A stretch of DNA of 30,350 bases from CAYTCZ01 sp964436315. GTDB lineage: Bacteria; Actinomycetota; Thermoleophilia; Gaiellales; Gaiellaceae. Below, piece after piece: positions 1-8,676 of the stretch. The notes beneath the pieces are model-generated. The model ran no database searches. It was not told the DNA's origin and was given only the letters and a program-made list of their open reading frames with translations. Location: assembly GCA_964436315.1 (NCBI GenBank), contig CAYTCZ010000039.1, positions 1-30,350 of the forward strand, in the 5' to 3' direction. The first letter of the stretch is position 1. Every line of letters starts with the position of its first letter. Both the position numbers and the translations under genes were made by a program.

Positions 1-2
1 AG

Positions 3-245
3 CGGAGGCGAGCCGCCGCCGCGAGCGCGAGGAGGAAGAGGGAGTCGAGACGAGGCACGGCGCACTGGCGCCGCGTTCGCGCCGAGCGCCTGGAGCTCGA
101 CGATCATCGGTGCCAGCGCTGCGGAGAATCGGCGACGGTCGTGCATCTCGACCCCGAGCTCGAGGGGAGGCACGATCTCGCAGCCGCCAGCGACTGCGTG
201 AGCCTGTGTGCCGGCTGTCACAATCAGGTCGAGAAGTCGATGTGA
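3..245 (+). CDS. HNH endonuclease-like protein, C-terminal part (5' end outside window)
   Basis: The frame is open from the left edge to a TGA at 243-245, so the start lies outside the window. The visible 80 residues begin with an Arg/Ala-rich stretch and continue into a compact zinc-finger HNH pattern. This has a CQRCG pair, then VVHLDP supplying the first HNH histidine, then a second pair CAGCHN followed by a short tail. The CxxC...H...CxxCH layout matches the small stand-alone HNH nucleases common in actinobacteria, which cut DNA with a single metal ion. The asparagine between the two histidines is not clear, so nuclease activity is inferred. It is followed directly by a 24-bp palindrome. 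It is the only plus-strand gene in the left part of the window. Confidence 0.65.
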   Translation, partial: RRRAAAASARRKRESRRGTAHWRRVRAERLELDDHRCQRCGESATVVHLDPELEGRHDLAAASDCVSLCAGCHNQVEKSM

Positions 246-287
246 CGGCCGAGCAGGCGGAAGTCGTGGCGGTCTTGCGTTCTCTCG

Positions 288-311
288 AATGAATCCGCAT
301 GCGGATTCATT
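288..311. repeat. 24-bp perfect palindrome (operator- or terminator-like)
   Basis: The half-site AATGAATCCGCA is followed at once by its exact reverse complement, with no spacer. It lies 43 bases after the HNH gene stop. Perfect spacerless dyads of this length are typical of binding sites for dimeric regulators. As RNA it could also fold, but it lacks a loop and a T-tract, so a protein-binding site seems likelier than a terminator. Confidence 0.6.
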
Positions 312-610
312 TCCGTCTTCCCGCGACCAGGCGCCGACCCGAGCAACTGCCCGATCCACGCCCCCAGGCGGCGCTGCGCGCTGAGCCTCGCGCGGCCAGT
401 CGGTTTTTTGTGGCTCAACCGTGCGGGTTCCGACCCCCCGGTGGCCATGGCAAACATCCGCCAGTGTTGGCTAGAGTGACAACGCTGTAAACCGCCGTTT
501 TCAGCCTCCGTCGGACCGATCTCCTAGACTGGTTTGGCATTCCACTGCGGACGGCGGGCGTCTCCCGGGGCGCCCGCGGTCTTGTCGGGCGTCGTCGCAA
601 CTGGCGAGTG

Positions 611-626
611 ACTTGCACGTGCAAGT
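611..626. repeat. 16-bp perfect palindrome
   Basis: ACTTGCACGTGCAAGT reads the same on both strands and is centred on CACGTG. It sits in the gene-free stretch. No gene starts convincingly next to it, so its role as an operator is only a suggestion. Confidence 0.4.
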
Positions 627-994
627 TGGTCGCCACCTGGAAGAACCAGGCGCCGACCGAGAGCCTGCGCGACTACGAGCCCAGCCAGATCCGACTACGA
701 GACCTGGGCCGAGATCGACCGCGGCTTCAAAATTCCCTCGCGGAACTTTGAACCTCCGCGCTTTACCTCTGGATCGTCGCGATGCTCGCCTCGAGAAACT
801 GCCACCATCAGTGTTGTCAGATCAGACGCGAGGTCGCGTCGCCACCGGGTCCTCACCGCCACCGCATTTGACGGCCTCTACGGCAGATACGAACCGCATG
901 GTTGAGCGAAAACCGCATGGCTGCGCGGTCGCTCTCATATCAGGCAGATCTGTCACAGATCGTCCACCAGGTAATCAACAGCGAAACGACGAGA

Positions 995-1012
995 GCCGCC
1001 CTTTCGGGCGGC
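995..1012 (-). terminator. terminator-like hairpin after the MMPL gene
   Basis: On the minus strand GCCGCCC-GAAA-GGGCGGC forms a perfect 7-bp GC stem closed by a GNRA tetraloop. It lies 28 bases past the MMPL stop codon and is followed by TCTCGTCGTTT, which is pyrimidine-rich but not a true U-tract. Position and shape fit transcription termination of the minus-strand gene. Confidence 0.6.
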
Positions 1013-1040
1013 CCCCTCCAGTGTGAGTGTGAAACGCGGT

Positions 1041-3329
1041 TTAGTCGGTTCGGTCGCCGACCTCTGCCGGCTCTCGTTCAGCCGGGCTCTCGGGCCGGTG
1101 ACCGTTCGACGAGAGATAGACGGCCTGCGGAGCGGGCTCGGCAGGTCCGGCGATGGCCGGGGCCTCGACCTGCACCTTTGGCAGCCACTCGAGCCAGCTC
1201 GGGAAGTACCAGTTCCGATCGCCGAGAAGGCGCATCGTCGCTGGAACGAGAACCGAGCGGACGAGTGTTGCGTCGAGCAGGACCGCGACGGCGAGTCCGA
1301 AGCCCATTTGCTGGAACATCACGAGCTCTCCTGACGCGAAGCCGGCGAAGACGGCAACCATGATCAACGCTGCTCCAGTGATGATCCGAGAGGTCGTCCC
1401 GACGCCGTAGGCGACCGCGCCGGTGTTGTCGCCGGTCTGGCTGTACCGCTCGCGGATTCGCGAGAGCAGGAACACGTGGTAGTCCATCGAGAGCCCGAAG
1501 AGGACCGTGAAGAGGAACAGCGGGATCCAGGCTTCGATCTGCGTCACCTGCTGGAAGCCGAAGAGGCCGGTTCCAATGCCCTCCTGGAAGACGAGGACGA
1601 GCAGGCCGTACGCGGCGCCGACGGAAAGCAGGTTCATGACAATGGACGTCGCCGGTACGACCACCGAGCGGAACGCGAGCATCAGGAGGATGAACGAAAG
1701 ACCGAGGACGAACGCGATCACGATCGGCAGGTAGGTGTCGGTGATCTCGAAGAAGTCGACGTTCTCGGCCGTGGCTCCACCGACGAACGCCTCGGCGGGC
1801 ACACCGTCGAACGCGGCGGGGACGTAGTCGACACGCGCCCGTTCGACCGCGCTGACGGCCTCCTCCGACGATGGCTCAGACACGAGCGGCACGGCGAGGA
1901 GGGCGAAGTCACCCGCATCGTTCGCGATCAGCTCCGGGGATCCAAATTGACCGTCGGCGGCCAACCCGGTCTCGAGTGCAGCAATAGCCTCCTGAACGCC
2001 GGCGTCACTGAGGTCACCGTCAACGGCGATCTCGACCGGAGAAACCTCGCCGAAGTCGGGGTATTCCTCGTCGAGAACGACGAAGCCCTGCTTCGACTGG
2101 AAGCTATCCGGAAGGGTCTCGACGCCGGAGAAGCCCGTATTGATGCCGAGGTATGGCGAGGCAGCGGCAAGGAGAATCGCCACGCTGACGACGAGGCTGA
2201 TGACCGGGCGTCGCATCACACGACGAGCGGCCCACGCCCAGAAGCCGCGCTCGGTGCCTTCGACGGCGGTCTTGCGCCGGACGAACGGAATGCGGAGCGA
2301 GTTGACTCGGTCTCCCAGCAGGCTGAGGACTGCGGGTAGGAGCGTCAGGGCAGCAGCAACGGCGACGAGCACGACCAGGATGGCGCCGGTTGCAAGGCTG
2401 CGGAAGATCGTGGTCGGCACGAGAAGCATGCCGAGGAGGGCAAGTACCACCGTGATTCCGCTGAAGAACACAGCTCGGGTTGCGGTTGCTCCGGAGATCG
2501 CGATCGCATCCTGCTTCTCGCGACCCTTGGCCCGCTCCTCACGGAAGCGGGAGACGACGAAGAGCGCATAGTCGATCCCGACCGCGAGCCCCATCATCAC
2601 GAGCATGTTCACCACGAAGAACGAGAGCTCGAACGCCTGTCCGACGAGCGTTGTCAGGCCGAGCGCGACCGCGATCGAGACCACCGCGAGGATGACGGGA
2701 ACGAGCGATGCGACGACTGCGCCGAAGACGAGAAGCAGCACGACGAGTGCGATGGCGACGCCAAAGAGCTCGCCGCGCTGGAGATCGCTCTCGGCGACCT
2801 CCCGGAAATCGGCGTCGACCGAGAACTCACCGAACAGGTACGTCTCGAAACCGTTTACGCCGTTTTCCTCATGGATCGCCGAGACCAGCGCATCCACGTT
2901 CTCGTCGGATTCGTCCGCGAGAACGATCGGGAAGATGATCGTGTCCCGATCCGGGGAAACGAGCGACTCATCGCCTACGTCGTAGTAGTTCACGAGCGAT
3001 TCGATCTCGTGTTTCTGGGCAGTTGCGACGACTTCATCGACTCTCTCCTGGAACGCCGGATCGTCGACCGTCAGCTCGCCGGACCGCACGATGAGCAACT
3101 CTTGCGTGTCATCTGCGTGCTGCGTCGGCAGCCTTTCGTCGATCAAAAGCTCCGCTTGCTTGGACTCAGGTGTCCCGGAGAAGTCGTCCTCGGTCGTCAG
3201 TGCGTCACCGAGGAGATTGACAATCAGAAAGCCGGCAACGAGTAGCGCGACGACCCACGCACCTACGGTGAGCCAGGGACGTCGCGCGGCTCGTCTCGCG
3301 AGCCCTTCGGTCGATAGCCATGTTCCCAT
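1041..3329 (-). CDS. MMPL/RND family transporter
   Basis: This is a 762-residue membrane transporter of the MMPL branch of the RND superfamily. These proteins export lipids or hydrophobic compounds using the proton gradient. The architecture is duplicated. There is a first membrane helix at about 20-42, an extracellular domain at about 45-185, and a helix bundle at about 187-340 with the motif GIDYALFVVSR (251-261). A second half follows, with a helix at about 375-393, another soluble domain at 400-530 and a second bundle to about 700 with LFGLSMDYHVFLLSR (610-624). The paired G-x-x-x-D-Y motifs carry the proton-relay aspartates. A hydrophilic tail follows. The longer frame reaches 3455, but I chose ATG 3329 because AAGGAGGA lies six bases upstream and the sequence before it is not protein-like. 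The substrate is unknown. It ends before the hairpin at 995-1012. Confidence 0.93.
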   Translation of the reverse strand: MGTWLSTEGLARRAARRPWLTVGAWVVALLVAGFLIVNLLGDALTTEDDFSGTPESKQAELLIDERLPTQHADDTQELLIVRSGELTVDDPAFQERVDEVVATAQKHEIESLVNYYDVGDESLVSPDRDTIIFPIVLADESDENVDALVSAIHEENGVNGFETYLFGEFSVDADFREVAESDLQRGELFGVAIALVVLLLVFGAVVASLVPVILAVVSIAVALGLTTLVGQAFELSFFVVNMLVMMGLAVGIDYALFVVSRFREERAKGREKQDAIAISGATATRAVFFSGITVVLALLGMLLVPTTIFRSLATGAILVVLVAVAAALTLLPAVLSLLGDRVNSLRIPFVRRKTAVEGTERGFWAWAARRVMRRPVISLVVSVAILLAAASPYLGINTGFSGVETLPDSFQSKQGFVVLDEEYPDFGEVSPVEIAVDGDLSDAGVQEAIAALETGLAADGQFGSPELIANDAGDFALLAVPLVSEPSSEEAVSAVERARVDYVPAAFDGVPAEAFVGGATAENVDFFEITDTYLPIVIAFVLGLSFILLMLAFRSVVVPATSIVMNLLSVGAAYGLLVLVFQEGIGTGLFGFQQVTQIEAWIPLFLFTVLFGLSMDYHVFLLSRIRERYSQTGDNTGAVAYGVGTTSRIITGAALIMVAVFAGFASGELVMFQQMGFGLAVAVLLDATLVRSVLVPATMRLLGDRNWYFPSWLEWLPKVQVEAPAIAGPAEPAPQAVYLSSNGHRPESPAEREPAEVGDRTD

Positions 3330-3494
3330 CACGGTCCTCCTTGTGGTCGATCGCTCCGTGTAGCGTGCCGCGGAGGCCACGATCCGAGTAGCTGGCCACC
3401 TTGAGTTCTCCGGACGGGCTAGCGCGAGTCTTGGAGGTTCGGTTAACCACACCACGGCTCCCTCCGCAAAGCGGCGAAAAGAGCTCGAGCTCGC

Positions 3495-5246
3495 TCAGTC
3501 GATGGGAATCTTGGCCCGGATGACTGTTCCCTGCCCCGGCGGGCTAACGACCTCGAAAGCGCCGTCCAGAGCCTCGATTCGGTCAGCGAGGCCGCTCAAA
3601 CCTGTACCCTCAGCCGGATCTGCGCCGCCGACGCCGTCGTCACGTACCTCGACGACAGCCAGGCCGTCGTTTCGGCCCAGAATGACGCTTGCAGAGGGGG
3701 CGTCTGCGTACTTCGCGACATTCGTCAGAGCCTCGGCTACGGCGTAGTAGACCGCCGCTTCGACAGCGGCCGGGAGGCGTTCTTCGAGGCTCGACGAGAG
3801 ATGAACCGAGATCGGTGCCCGGTCGGCGAGAGATTCCAGCGCAGCCACCAGGCCCCGGTCGGTCAGGATCGCCGGATGGATGCCGCGCGCCAGTTCGCGC
3901 AACTCATCGATTGTCGCGCCGAGCTCCGTGCTGGCGTCATGGAGGAGCCGCCCGGCCTCGTCAGGACTCGACTCCACCTGCGACTCGGCAAGCTTGAGCG
4001 TCAACGAGAGCGAGATTAGCCGTTGCTGCGCCCCGTCGTGCAGGTTTCGCTCGATCTTTCGGCGCTCGGCGTCGGCCGCCTCGACGATTCGAGCTCTGGA
4101 TAGTCGGAGCTCGTCGAGCCGGGCGCGGAGATCCGCCTGCAAGCGCTCGTTCTCTAAGGCAAGGCCGGCAGCGGCGCAGGCAGCCTCCACGAGCTCAGGC
4201 TCATCGCGTAACGACGAATCGTGGATGATCGCGGCGACGCGTTCTCCCTGGCGCTCGACCACCGTCGCGACCTGGGAGCCGTCGGTCGGCAGGACGACCG
4301 GCCGGCCGTCAGCGTCGACGTACTGCGCGCGCTCCGGCAGCCAGTATGCGAGCGACACGGATGGATCGCCGAGGGCTCGAGCGAGCGCGTCTCTGAGCTT
4401 ACCCGGCGCAGGAGTCTCACCGATCTCGACGACCAGACCCGCGACAGCGCCGCGCGCGAGTCGGCCACGAAGCATTCCCGCTAAGAACGCGAACGGGACA
4501 ACCGCGAACGAGATCCAGAAGAGCCACTGCGGAGTTTCATCAAGGGGCTCACCGAGAGACTCGTTCACGAGCGAGAGGATCAGGAAGCCGAAAGCAACGC
4601 CGCCCGTCAAATAGACGGGCCCGATCGCACGGCGCTCGGGCGTCGTTGCTCCGCGCCAGCGATGGATCAGTATGCCAAGGCCAACGAGCGAAAGGGCCGC
4701 TCCCAGCGCACGCTCGAAGTCCAGGAGGACGGTGACGACCTCCTGGTTTTCTGCAATCAGGAGGAGATTGCCGGGGCACCGGTCGCAGATCTCCTCGGTG
4801 GGGTCGGCAAACGGCAGCCATGCCGCCTGAAGAACGGTCACATCGAGGTAGGCGATGACGATCACGGCTCGCGCGAGCGTCGAAGCCAGAAACCCGGTTG
4901 GGAACGCGAGCAGCAGGTGGGCGAAGATGACGATGTAGAGGGGATTTAGGAGATTCCCGATCGTGAACAGAAGCTCGCTGTTCGCCCACGCGAGGCCGCC
5001 TTGCCCCGCGAACCAGGCGAATCCCGCAGCGACCATGAGCGGGCCCGTTCGATTCTCGGGACGTCGTGACCACGCGACGAGACCGGCACCGATAAAGGCC
5101 CAGCCGATGACGAGTGCAAGGACAGCCTGCCCGGTCGATGTCCCCGGGAGGTTACTCAGCAGGATTGCCACGACCGCAACCGCTCCGGCGCCGAGCGCAG
5201 CCGGCCAGCATGCCCACCAGACCCAAAGCCTCCAGCCGCTACTCAT
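3495..5246 (-). CDS. membrane sensor histidine kinase, NarL/HisKA_3 type (orphan)
   Basis: A 583-residue two-component sensor kinase. Its N-terminal half has about eight membrane helices between residues 8 and 260. A cytoplasmic GAF-like segment (about 275-365) and a coiled coil follow. The HisKA_3 dimerisation helix carries the phosphorylated histidine in NLHDGAQQR (H403). The HATPase_c domain ends the protein, with the N-box ALTNVAKYA, the G1 box VRDDGVGGA and the G2 box GTGLSGLADR. HisKA_3 kinases normally pair with LuxR/NarL-type regulators, but none is visible in this window, so its partner is encoded elsewhere. The reading frame extends to 5459, but the upstream residues are low-complexity and overlap the end of the next gene. 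ATG 5246 starts immediately before the first helix. No strong ribosome site is seen. The signal is unknown. Confidence 0.88.
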   Translation of the reverse strand: MSSGWRLWVWWACWPAALGAGAVAVVAILLSNLPGTSTGQAVLALVIGWAFIGAGLVAWSRRPENRTGPLMVAAGFAWFAGQGGLAWANSELLFTIGNLLNPLYIVIFAHLLLAFPTGFLASTLARAVIVIAYLDVTVLQAAWLPFADPTEEICDRCPGNLLLIAENQEVVTVLLDFERALGAALSLVGLGILIHRWRGATTPERRAIGPVYLTGGVAFGFLILSLVNESLGEPLDETPQWLFWISFAVVPFAFLAGMLRGRLARGAVAGLVVEIGETPAPGKLRDALARALGDPSVSLAYWLPERAQYVDADGRPVVLPTDGSQVATVVERQGERVAAIIHDSSLRDEPELVEAACAAAGLALENERLQADLRARLDELRLSRARIVEAADAERRKIERNLHDGAQQRLISLSLTLKLAESQVESSPDEAGRLLHDASTELGATIDELRELARGIHPAILTDRGLVAALESLADRAPISVHLSSSLEERLPAAVEAAVYYAVAEALTNVAKYADAPSASVILGRNDGLAVVEVRDDGVGGADPAEGTGLSGLADRIEALDGAFEVVSPPGQGTVIRAKIPID

Positions 5247-5319
5247 TTCGGTTCTCGCAAAGGGTCGCACCTTCAAGCGGCCGACGCCAGGACCGCCCGG
5301 TACTTCCGAGGAGCAACCT

Positions 5320-6507
5320 CTAGCCGGCCGTGCCCGCGAGAGCGTCAGGGCCACGAAAGCGCCATTTGAACAGCCCGTACCCGATCGCTCCGAACGGGAG
5401 CGGGAGCCAGAACGAGGCAAGGCGGTAAACGAGCGTCGCGACGACGGCATCGCCCGCACTCACGCCGGCGACCACCAGAGCGCCGGTGAGCCCGGCCTCG
5501 ACGAAGCCGAGGCCGCCCGGTGTGAATGGGACCATCCCGAGGAGCTGTGCGGCGACATAGGCCAGCAACACGAGAGACGGATCAGCCTTCGAGCCAACCG
5601 CAAGGAGCGCCGCAACGAGCGCGAAGTAGTCGAAACCCCACTTGAACGTCGCCATCGCGACCGCCTGCCACCATCGGCGACCAAGTGTCTGCCGAATGAA
5701 GTTGCGCTCCTTCCTGAGACGTTGGGGAAGATCGGTTCTCGGCTCCTTCGAGCGACGCAGCTTGTTGAGAGTCCACTGGATCCCAGAACCAACAAGCTCG
5801 AGCGGCCGATCCCAGCTGAAGAACACGAGTCCTGCGGCGAACATGAGCACGAAGACCCCAACGCCGATCCAGGCGGCGATCGCAAGCGAATTCGCCACCG
5901 GCGTCCCGCCGAGGATGCCAGGCAGGGTGAAGACGGGAAGGACGAGCAAGGTCGCGAACATGAGGAGCGTGACCGCGGTGAGAGCCGACGCCGCCCGAGC
6001 CGTCGGGATCCCGGCCCGAGCGAGCATTCGGTACTGGAGACCGGCCGCGGCGGCCGCACCGCCGGGAATTACTCTCCCGAATGCGTTTCCGGCGAGCTGC
6101 GACGTCGCCACGGCGAACATCTGCCCGGTGTGAAGCGCGATCCGCTGAACCTCCCACGTGCAAACGAAGACCGCGATCTGAAAAACGAGCACGACACCGA
6201 GCCAGACCGGGTCGAGGTCCGCGAGCTGCGGCCATGACGAGAAGACCTCGAGGAGACTCGGGGCCAGCGCGTAGAGCGAGATTCCGGCAACGAGGAGGAG
6301 CAGACTCCGCCAGAAGATCTTCCGACCGAGGTCGGCGATATCGACCCCGCCGACGATCTGTTCTTCGACCGACGTCTCGGTTGGGCCCGGCTCGGCGACG
6401 ACCTCTTGTCGGGTGCTCACGGAGTCCACGCTACCGCGCGGATCGGGGATCTCCGCTAGTGACCATCCTGCTGTCGGTCTTCGCCACAGCGCCCGAGTCA
6501 GTGACAC
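5320..6507 (-). CDS. flippase-like membrane protein (UPF0104 / LPG-synthase transmembrane domain)
   Basis: About 395 residues, mostly hydrophobic, with roughly eight membrane helices. It resembles the integral-membrane domain of lysylphosphatidylglycerol synthase and the UPF0104/AglD-type family, thought to flip or handle lipid-linked substrates. Family-like features are GNAFGRVIPGGAAAAAGLQ in the first third, and MVPFTPGGLGFVEAGLTGAL near the C-terminus, the typical P-G-G-x-G-x-x-E signature. There is no aminoacyl-transferase domain, so it is not a full LPG synthase. GTG 6507 lies 21 bases after the UbiB-family stop, with a purine-rich GAGGGG upstream. GTG 6420 is a possible alternative that removes about 29 poorly conserved residues. 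The close spacing suggests co-transcription with the kinase-like gene upstream. The substrate is unknown. Confidence 0.82.
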   Translation of the reverse strand: MSLTRALWRRPTAGWSLAEIPDPRGSVDSVSTRQEVVAEPGPTETSVEEQIVGGVDIADLGRKIFWRSLLLLVAGISLYALAPSLLEVFSSWPQLADLDPVWLGVVLVFQIAVFVCTWEVQRIALHTGQMFAVATSQLAGNAFGRVIPGGAAAAAGLQYRMLARAGIPTARAASALTAVTLLMFATLLVLPVFTLPGILGGTPVANSLAIAAWIGVGVFVLMFAAGLVFFSWDRPLELVGSGIQWTLNKLRRSKEPRTDLPQRLRKERNFIRQTLGRRWWQAVAMATFKWGFDYFALVAALLAVGSKADPSLVLLAYVAAQLLGMVPFTPGGLGFVEAGLTGALVVAGVSAGDAVVATLVYRLASFWLPLPFGAIGYGLFKWRFRGPDALAGTAG

Positions 6508-6528
6508 TCGGGGGGCCCCTCGGACTGC

Positions 6529-8187
6529 TCAGATACGACCGGAGCGTATGACGCCGACGACGAGCCAGACGCCGAGCAGGAACGACGCGATGAAGCCGAG
6601 GCCGGCAATCAGCGGAATGCCGAAGATCTCCGTCTGACCCTCGAGGAAGATCGCAAGGATCGCTGAGCCCACCACTCCTGCCGCAGCCAGCAGGGCCACG
6701 ACGAGGCGATTGAAGACGCGATCGATTCGATCGAAGAGGTCATCGAGACCCTGGTGACGAAAGCCGATCTCGATCTCGCCGTCCCGGAATTCCTCGAGAA
6801 TGTCGTGAATCTGGTAAGGAGCCTCGGCCGCGATGCGCGCATAGTTCCGTGCCTCGTGCTGGGCTCGGAGCGCCATTCGCCGTGGAGTGAAGCGCTCGAT
6901 CATCAGGTCTCGGGCGTACGGCTTTGCAACCTCGAAGACGTTGAAGTCCGGATAGAGCTCCACCCCAACTGAGCCAAGAGTCGCGATCGCACGATCGAGG
7001 AGCACGAAGCGAGTCGGAAGGTGGAGCCGCATCTTGTAGATCAGTGCGAACGCCTCCCGAATCAGCTCGATCGGATCGAGCTCCTGGAGACTCGCTCCGT
7101 AGTACCGGTAGTAGACGTCGCGGAGCTCCTCCCGGAACTCGTCCTCCATGTCTTGCGGGTAGTGGACCCCGAGGTCTGCGAGGCGTCGCGGAAGCGCATC
7201 GACGTTCTGGTTCACCGCGTCGATGAAGAGGGACGTGATCTTCGTCATGTCGTCGGCCGAGAGGCTCCCCGTCATACCGAAATCAAGCAGACCAATCTCG
7301 TCGACGGAGTTGAGCACCATGACGTTCGACGGGTGTGGGTCGCCGTGAAAGAAGCCGTGGCGGAAGATCATCGCCATCCAGGCGTCCGTCATGACGGTCG
7401 CGAGACGGCGGCGCTGGTCTGCCGAGTATTCGCCGAGTTCGAGATCGCGCAGCTGGATGCCGTCGAGGAGCTCCAGGGTCAGCACTCGACCTCGCGAGTA
7501 ACTCGAGTACACCTTCGGGACCTGGACGTTGGAGTGTCCGGTGAAGTTGCGTCTGAACTGTTCGGCGTTACGGGCTTCGCGTCGGTAGTCGAGCTCTGCG
7601 CGAATCGTCCGCGCAAACTCGTCGACGACGGCGACGGTATCGATGAACTCAAGGGCTTTGACTCGCTCCTTTAGTACCTCCGCGGCCTGGTACATGAGGT
7701 CGATGTCTGCCTCGACCTGCGCCGGCGCGTTCGGCCGCTGGACCTTGACCGCGACCCGGTGATTGTTGGGCAACGTGGCCCGGTGAACCTGCCCGATCGA
7801 CGCCGCCGCGACCGGGGTCTCGTCGAACTCGACGAAGAGCTGCGCGAGACGCAGGTTGAGCTCCTCCTCGACGACCTGCTCGACCTGCTCGAAGGGGAAG
7901 GGGCTAACGTCGTCCTGGAGCTTCTTGAGCTCGAAGACGATATCGGGCGGTACGACGTCGGGGCGGGTGGAGAGCAGCTGACCGAACTTGACGAACGTGG
8001 GACCGAGTTCGTCGAGCATCTCACGGAGCCGGACCCCGCGAGGAGATCCCGCGTCCTCGGCAACCGGCGCCTTCCGGCGTCGGATGTGCAGTGGCTGGGC
8101 CTCGTACGCGTAACCGAATCCGTGCTTCGCCGCGACTTGGGCAATCTCGGACATCCGGCCAATCCGCCGGCGGCTCCGCCTCCTCAT
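6529..8187 (-). CDS. AarF/ABC1/UbiB-family atypical kinase
   Basis: 552 residues of the ABC1/UbiB family of atypical protein kinase-like ATPases, associated with isoprenoid-quinone metabolism. The family hallmarks are all present. The KxGQ motif is KFGQ (67-70). The Ala-rich loop AAASIGQ (127-133) replaces the usual glycine loop. The ion-pair lysine is in VAVKVQRP (K148). The catalytic loop is HGDPHPSN (281-288), and DFG is at 302-304. Two C-terminal membrane helices (about 490-550) are typical of the family. The start at ATG 8187 gives an Arg-rich leader; ATG 8154 (MSEIAQ) is an alternative. In an actinobacterium the likely role is in menaquinone or lipid homeostasis rather than ubiquinone synthesis, but that is inference. 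It lies 46 bases downstream of the small coiled-coil gene and 21 bases before the flippase-like gene. Confidence 0.92.
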   Translation of the reverse strand: MRRRSRRRIGRMSEIAQVAAKHGFGYAYEAQPLHIRRRKAPVAEDAGSPRGVRLREMLDELGPTFVKFGQLLSTRPDVVPPDIVFELKKLQDDVSPFPFEQVEQVVEEELNLRLAQLFVEFDETPVAAASIGQVHRATLPNNHRVAVKVQRPNAPAQVEADIDLMYQAAEVLKERVKALEFIDTVAVVDEFARTIRAELDYRREARNAEQFRRNFTGHSNVQVPKVYSSYSRGRVLTLELLDGIQLRDLELGEYSADQRRRLATVMTDAWMAMIFRHGFFHGDPHPSNVMVLNSVDEIGLLDFGMTGSLSADDMTKITSLFIDAVNQNVDALPRRLADLGVHYPQDMEDEFREELRDVYYRYYGASLQELDPIELIREAFALIYKMRLHLPTRFVLLDRAIATLGSVGVELYPDFNVFEVAKPYARDLMIERFTPRRMALRAQHEARNYARIAAEAPYQIHDILEEFRDGEIEIGFRHQGLDDLFDRIDRVFNRLVVALLAAAGVVGSAILAIFLEGQTEIFGIPLIAGLGFIASFLLGVWLVVGVIRSGRI

Positions 8188-8233
8188 GGCGGAGAGTCTA
8201 TGCCTGCGTCATGGGGACGGTGTTCCGGTCAGG

Positions 8234-8674
8234 TCAGGCGTCGCCGGGCTGCTCGTCGTCAGATCCAGAATCCTTCTCGAGCAGTTTGAGACGGTGCTCC
8301 AGCTGGGCGAGCCGAAGCTCGAGCTCTTCGTAGTCTCGGCGCGGAACAACGCCGACGTCGCGGAATACGCCCCCCAAAGAGGACCCGGCTCTTTCGCCGA
8401 ATCGGGTCGCGTCGCGGCGCCAGCGCCCCGTCACGTCGTCGATCGCTTCACGTGCCTCATCCCGCGACATGCTTCCCCGCTCGGCGAGCTCCTCCGCAAG
8501 CTCCTCGGCCCGATCCCGCGTCAGCGCAACGGCACCGAGCGCAGCGAGCAGCATTCGCTCGAGGAGCTCCCGGAGAGACGCCGGTCCCTCGGATATCCCC
8601 TCGGGCAATTCGGTCTCTGAATCGCCGTTCGTCGCTTCCTGCTCTGTGGCTTCTGTCTCGCTCATAGGCGACAT
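8234..8674 (-). CDS. phasin-like coiled-coil protein
   Basis: 146 residues with no membrane helix or signal peptide. An acidic N-terminus (1-30) leads to a helical segment with SLRELLERMLLAALGAVALT, then an acidic helix ending ELAEELAERG. Next come RDEAREAIDDVTGRWRRDA and a C-terminal coiled coil (YEELELRLAQLEHRLKLLE). The pattern resembles the phasin/PhaF-like proteins that coat granules or membranes, though the match is to general character only. It begins two bases after the SecDF stop, so translation is probably coupled. ATG 8665 (MSETE) is an equally good start. The tandem arrangement with SecDF and UbiB suggests a membrane-associated role, but the function is unknown. Confidence 0.72.
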   Translation of the reverse strand: MSPMSETEATEQEATNGDSETELPEGISEGPASLRELLERMLLAALGAVALTRDRAEELAEELAERGSMSRDEAREAIDDVTGRWRRDATRFGERAGSSLGGVFRDVGVVPRRDYEELELRLAQLEHRLKLLEKDSGSDDEQPGDA

Positions 8675-8676
8675 TC

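Larger units (their letters stand above)
246..994. other. about 750 bases without a convincing gene
   Basis: No frame here shows a start with a ribosome site, recognisable domains or homology to anything I know. The open frames on both strands are Arg/Pro/Ser-rich and look like ordinary GC-rich shadows. The stretch holds two perfect palindromes (288-311 and 611-626), a hairpin at 554-577 (7-bp stem GCGGGCG/CGCCCGC, 10-base loop) and a 14-base direct repeat (ACCAGGCGCCGACC at 326-339 and 645-658). A decayed gene or a structured RNA is possible but not shown. Confidence 0.5.

Noticed and set aside
491..751. Open frame in the gene-free region with a peptide-like stretch (WKNQAPTESLRDYEP)
   Set aside because: There is no start codon in the first third, no ribosome site and no known domain; it may be a remnant but cannot be supported.
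1476..2339. 287-residue open frame on the plus strand
   Set aside because: It is antisense to the MMPL gene and made mostly of charged low-complexity residues.
4963..6237. 424-residue open frame on the plus strand
   Set aside because: It lies antisense to the histidine kinase and flippase-like genes, is rich in Arg, Glu and Pro, has no domain, and reflects GC-rich codon bias.
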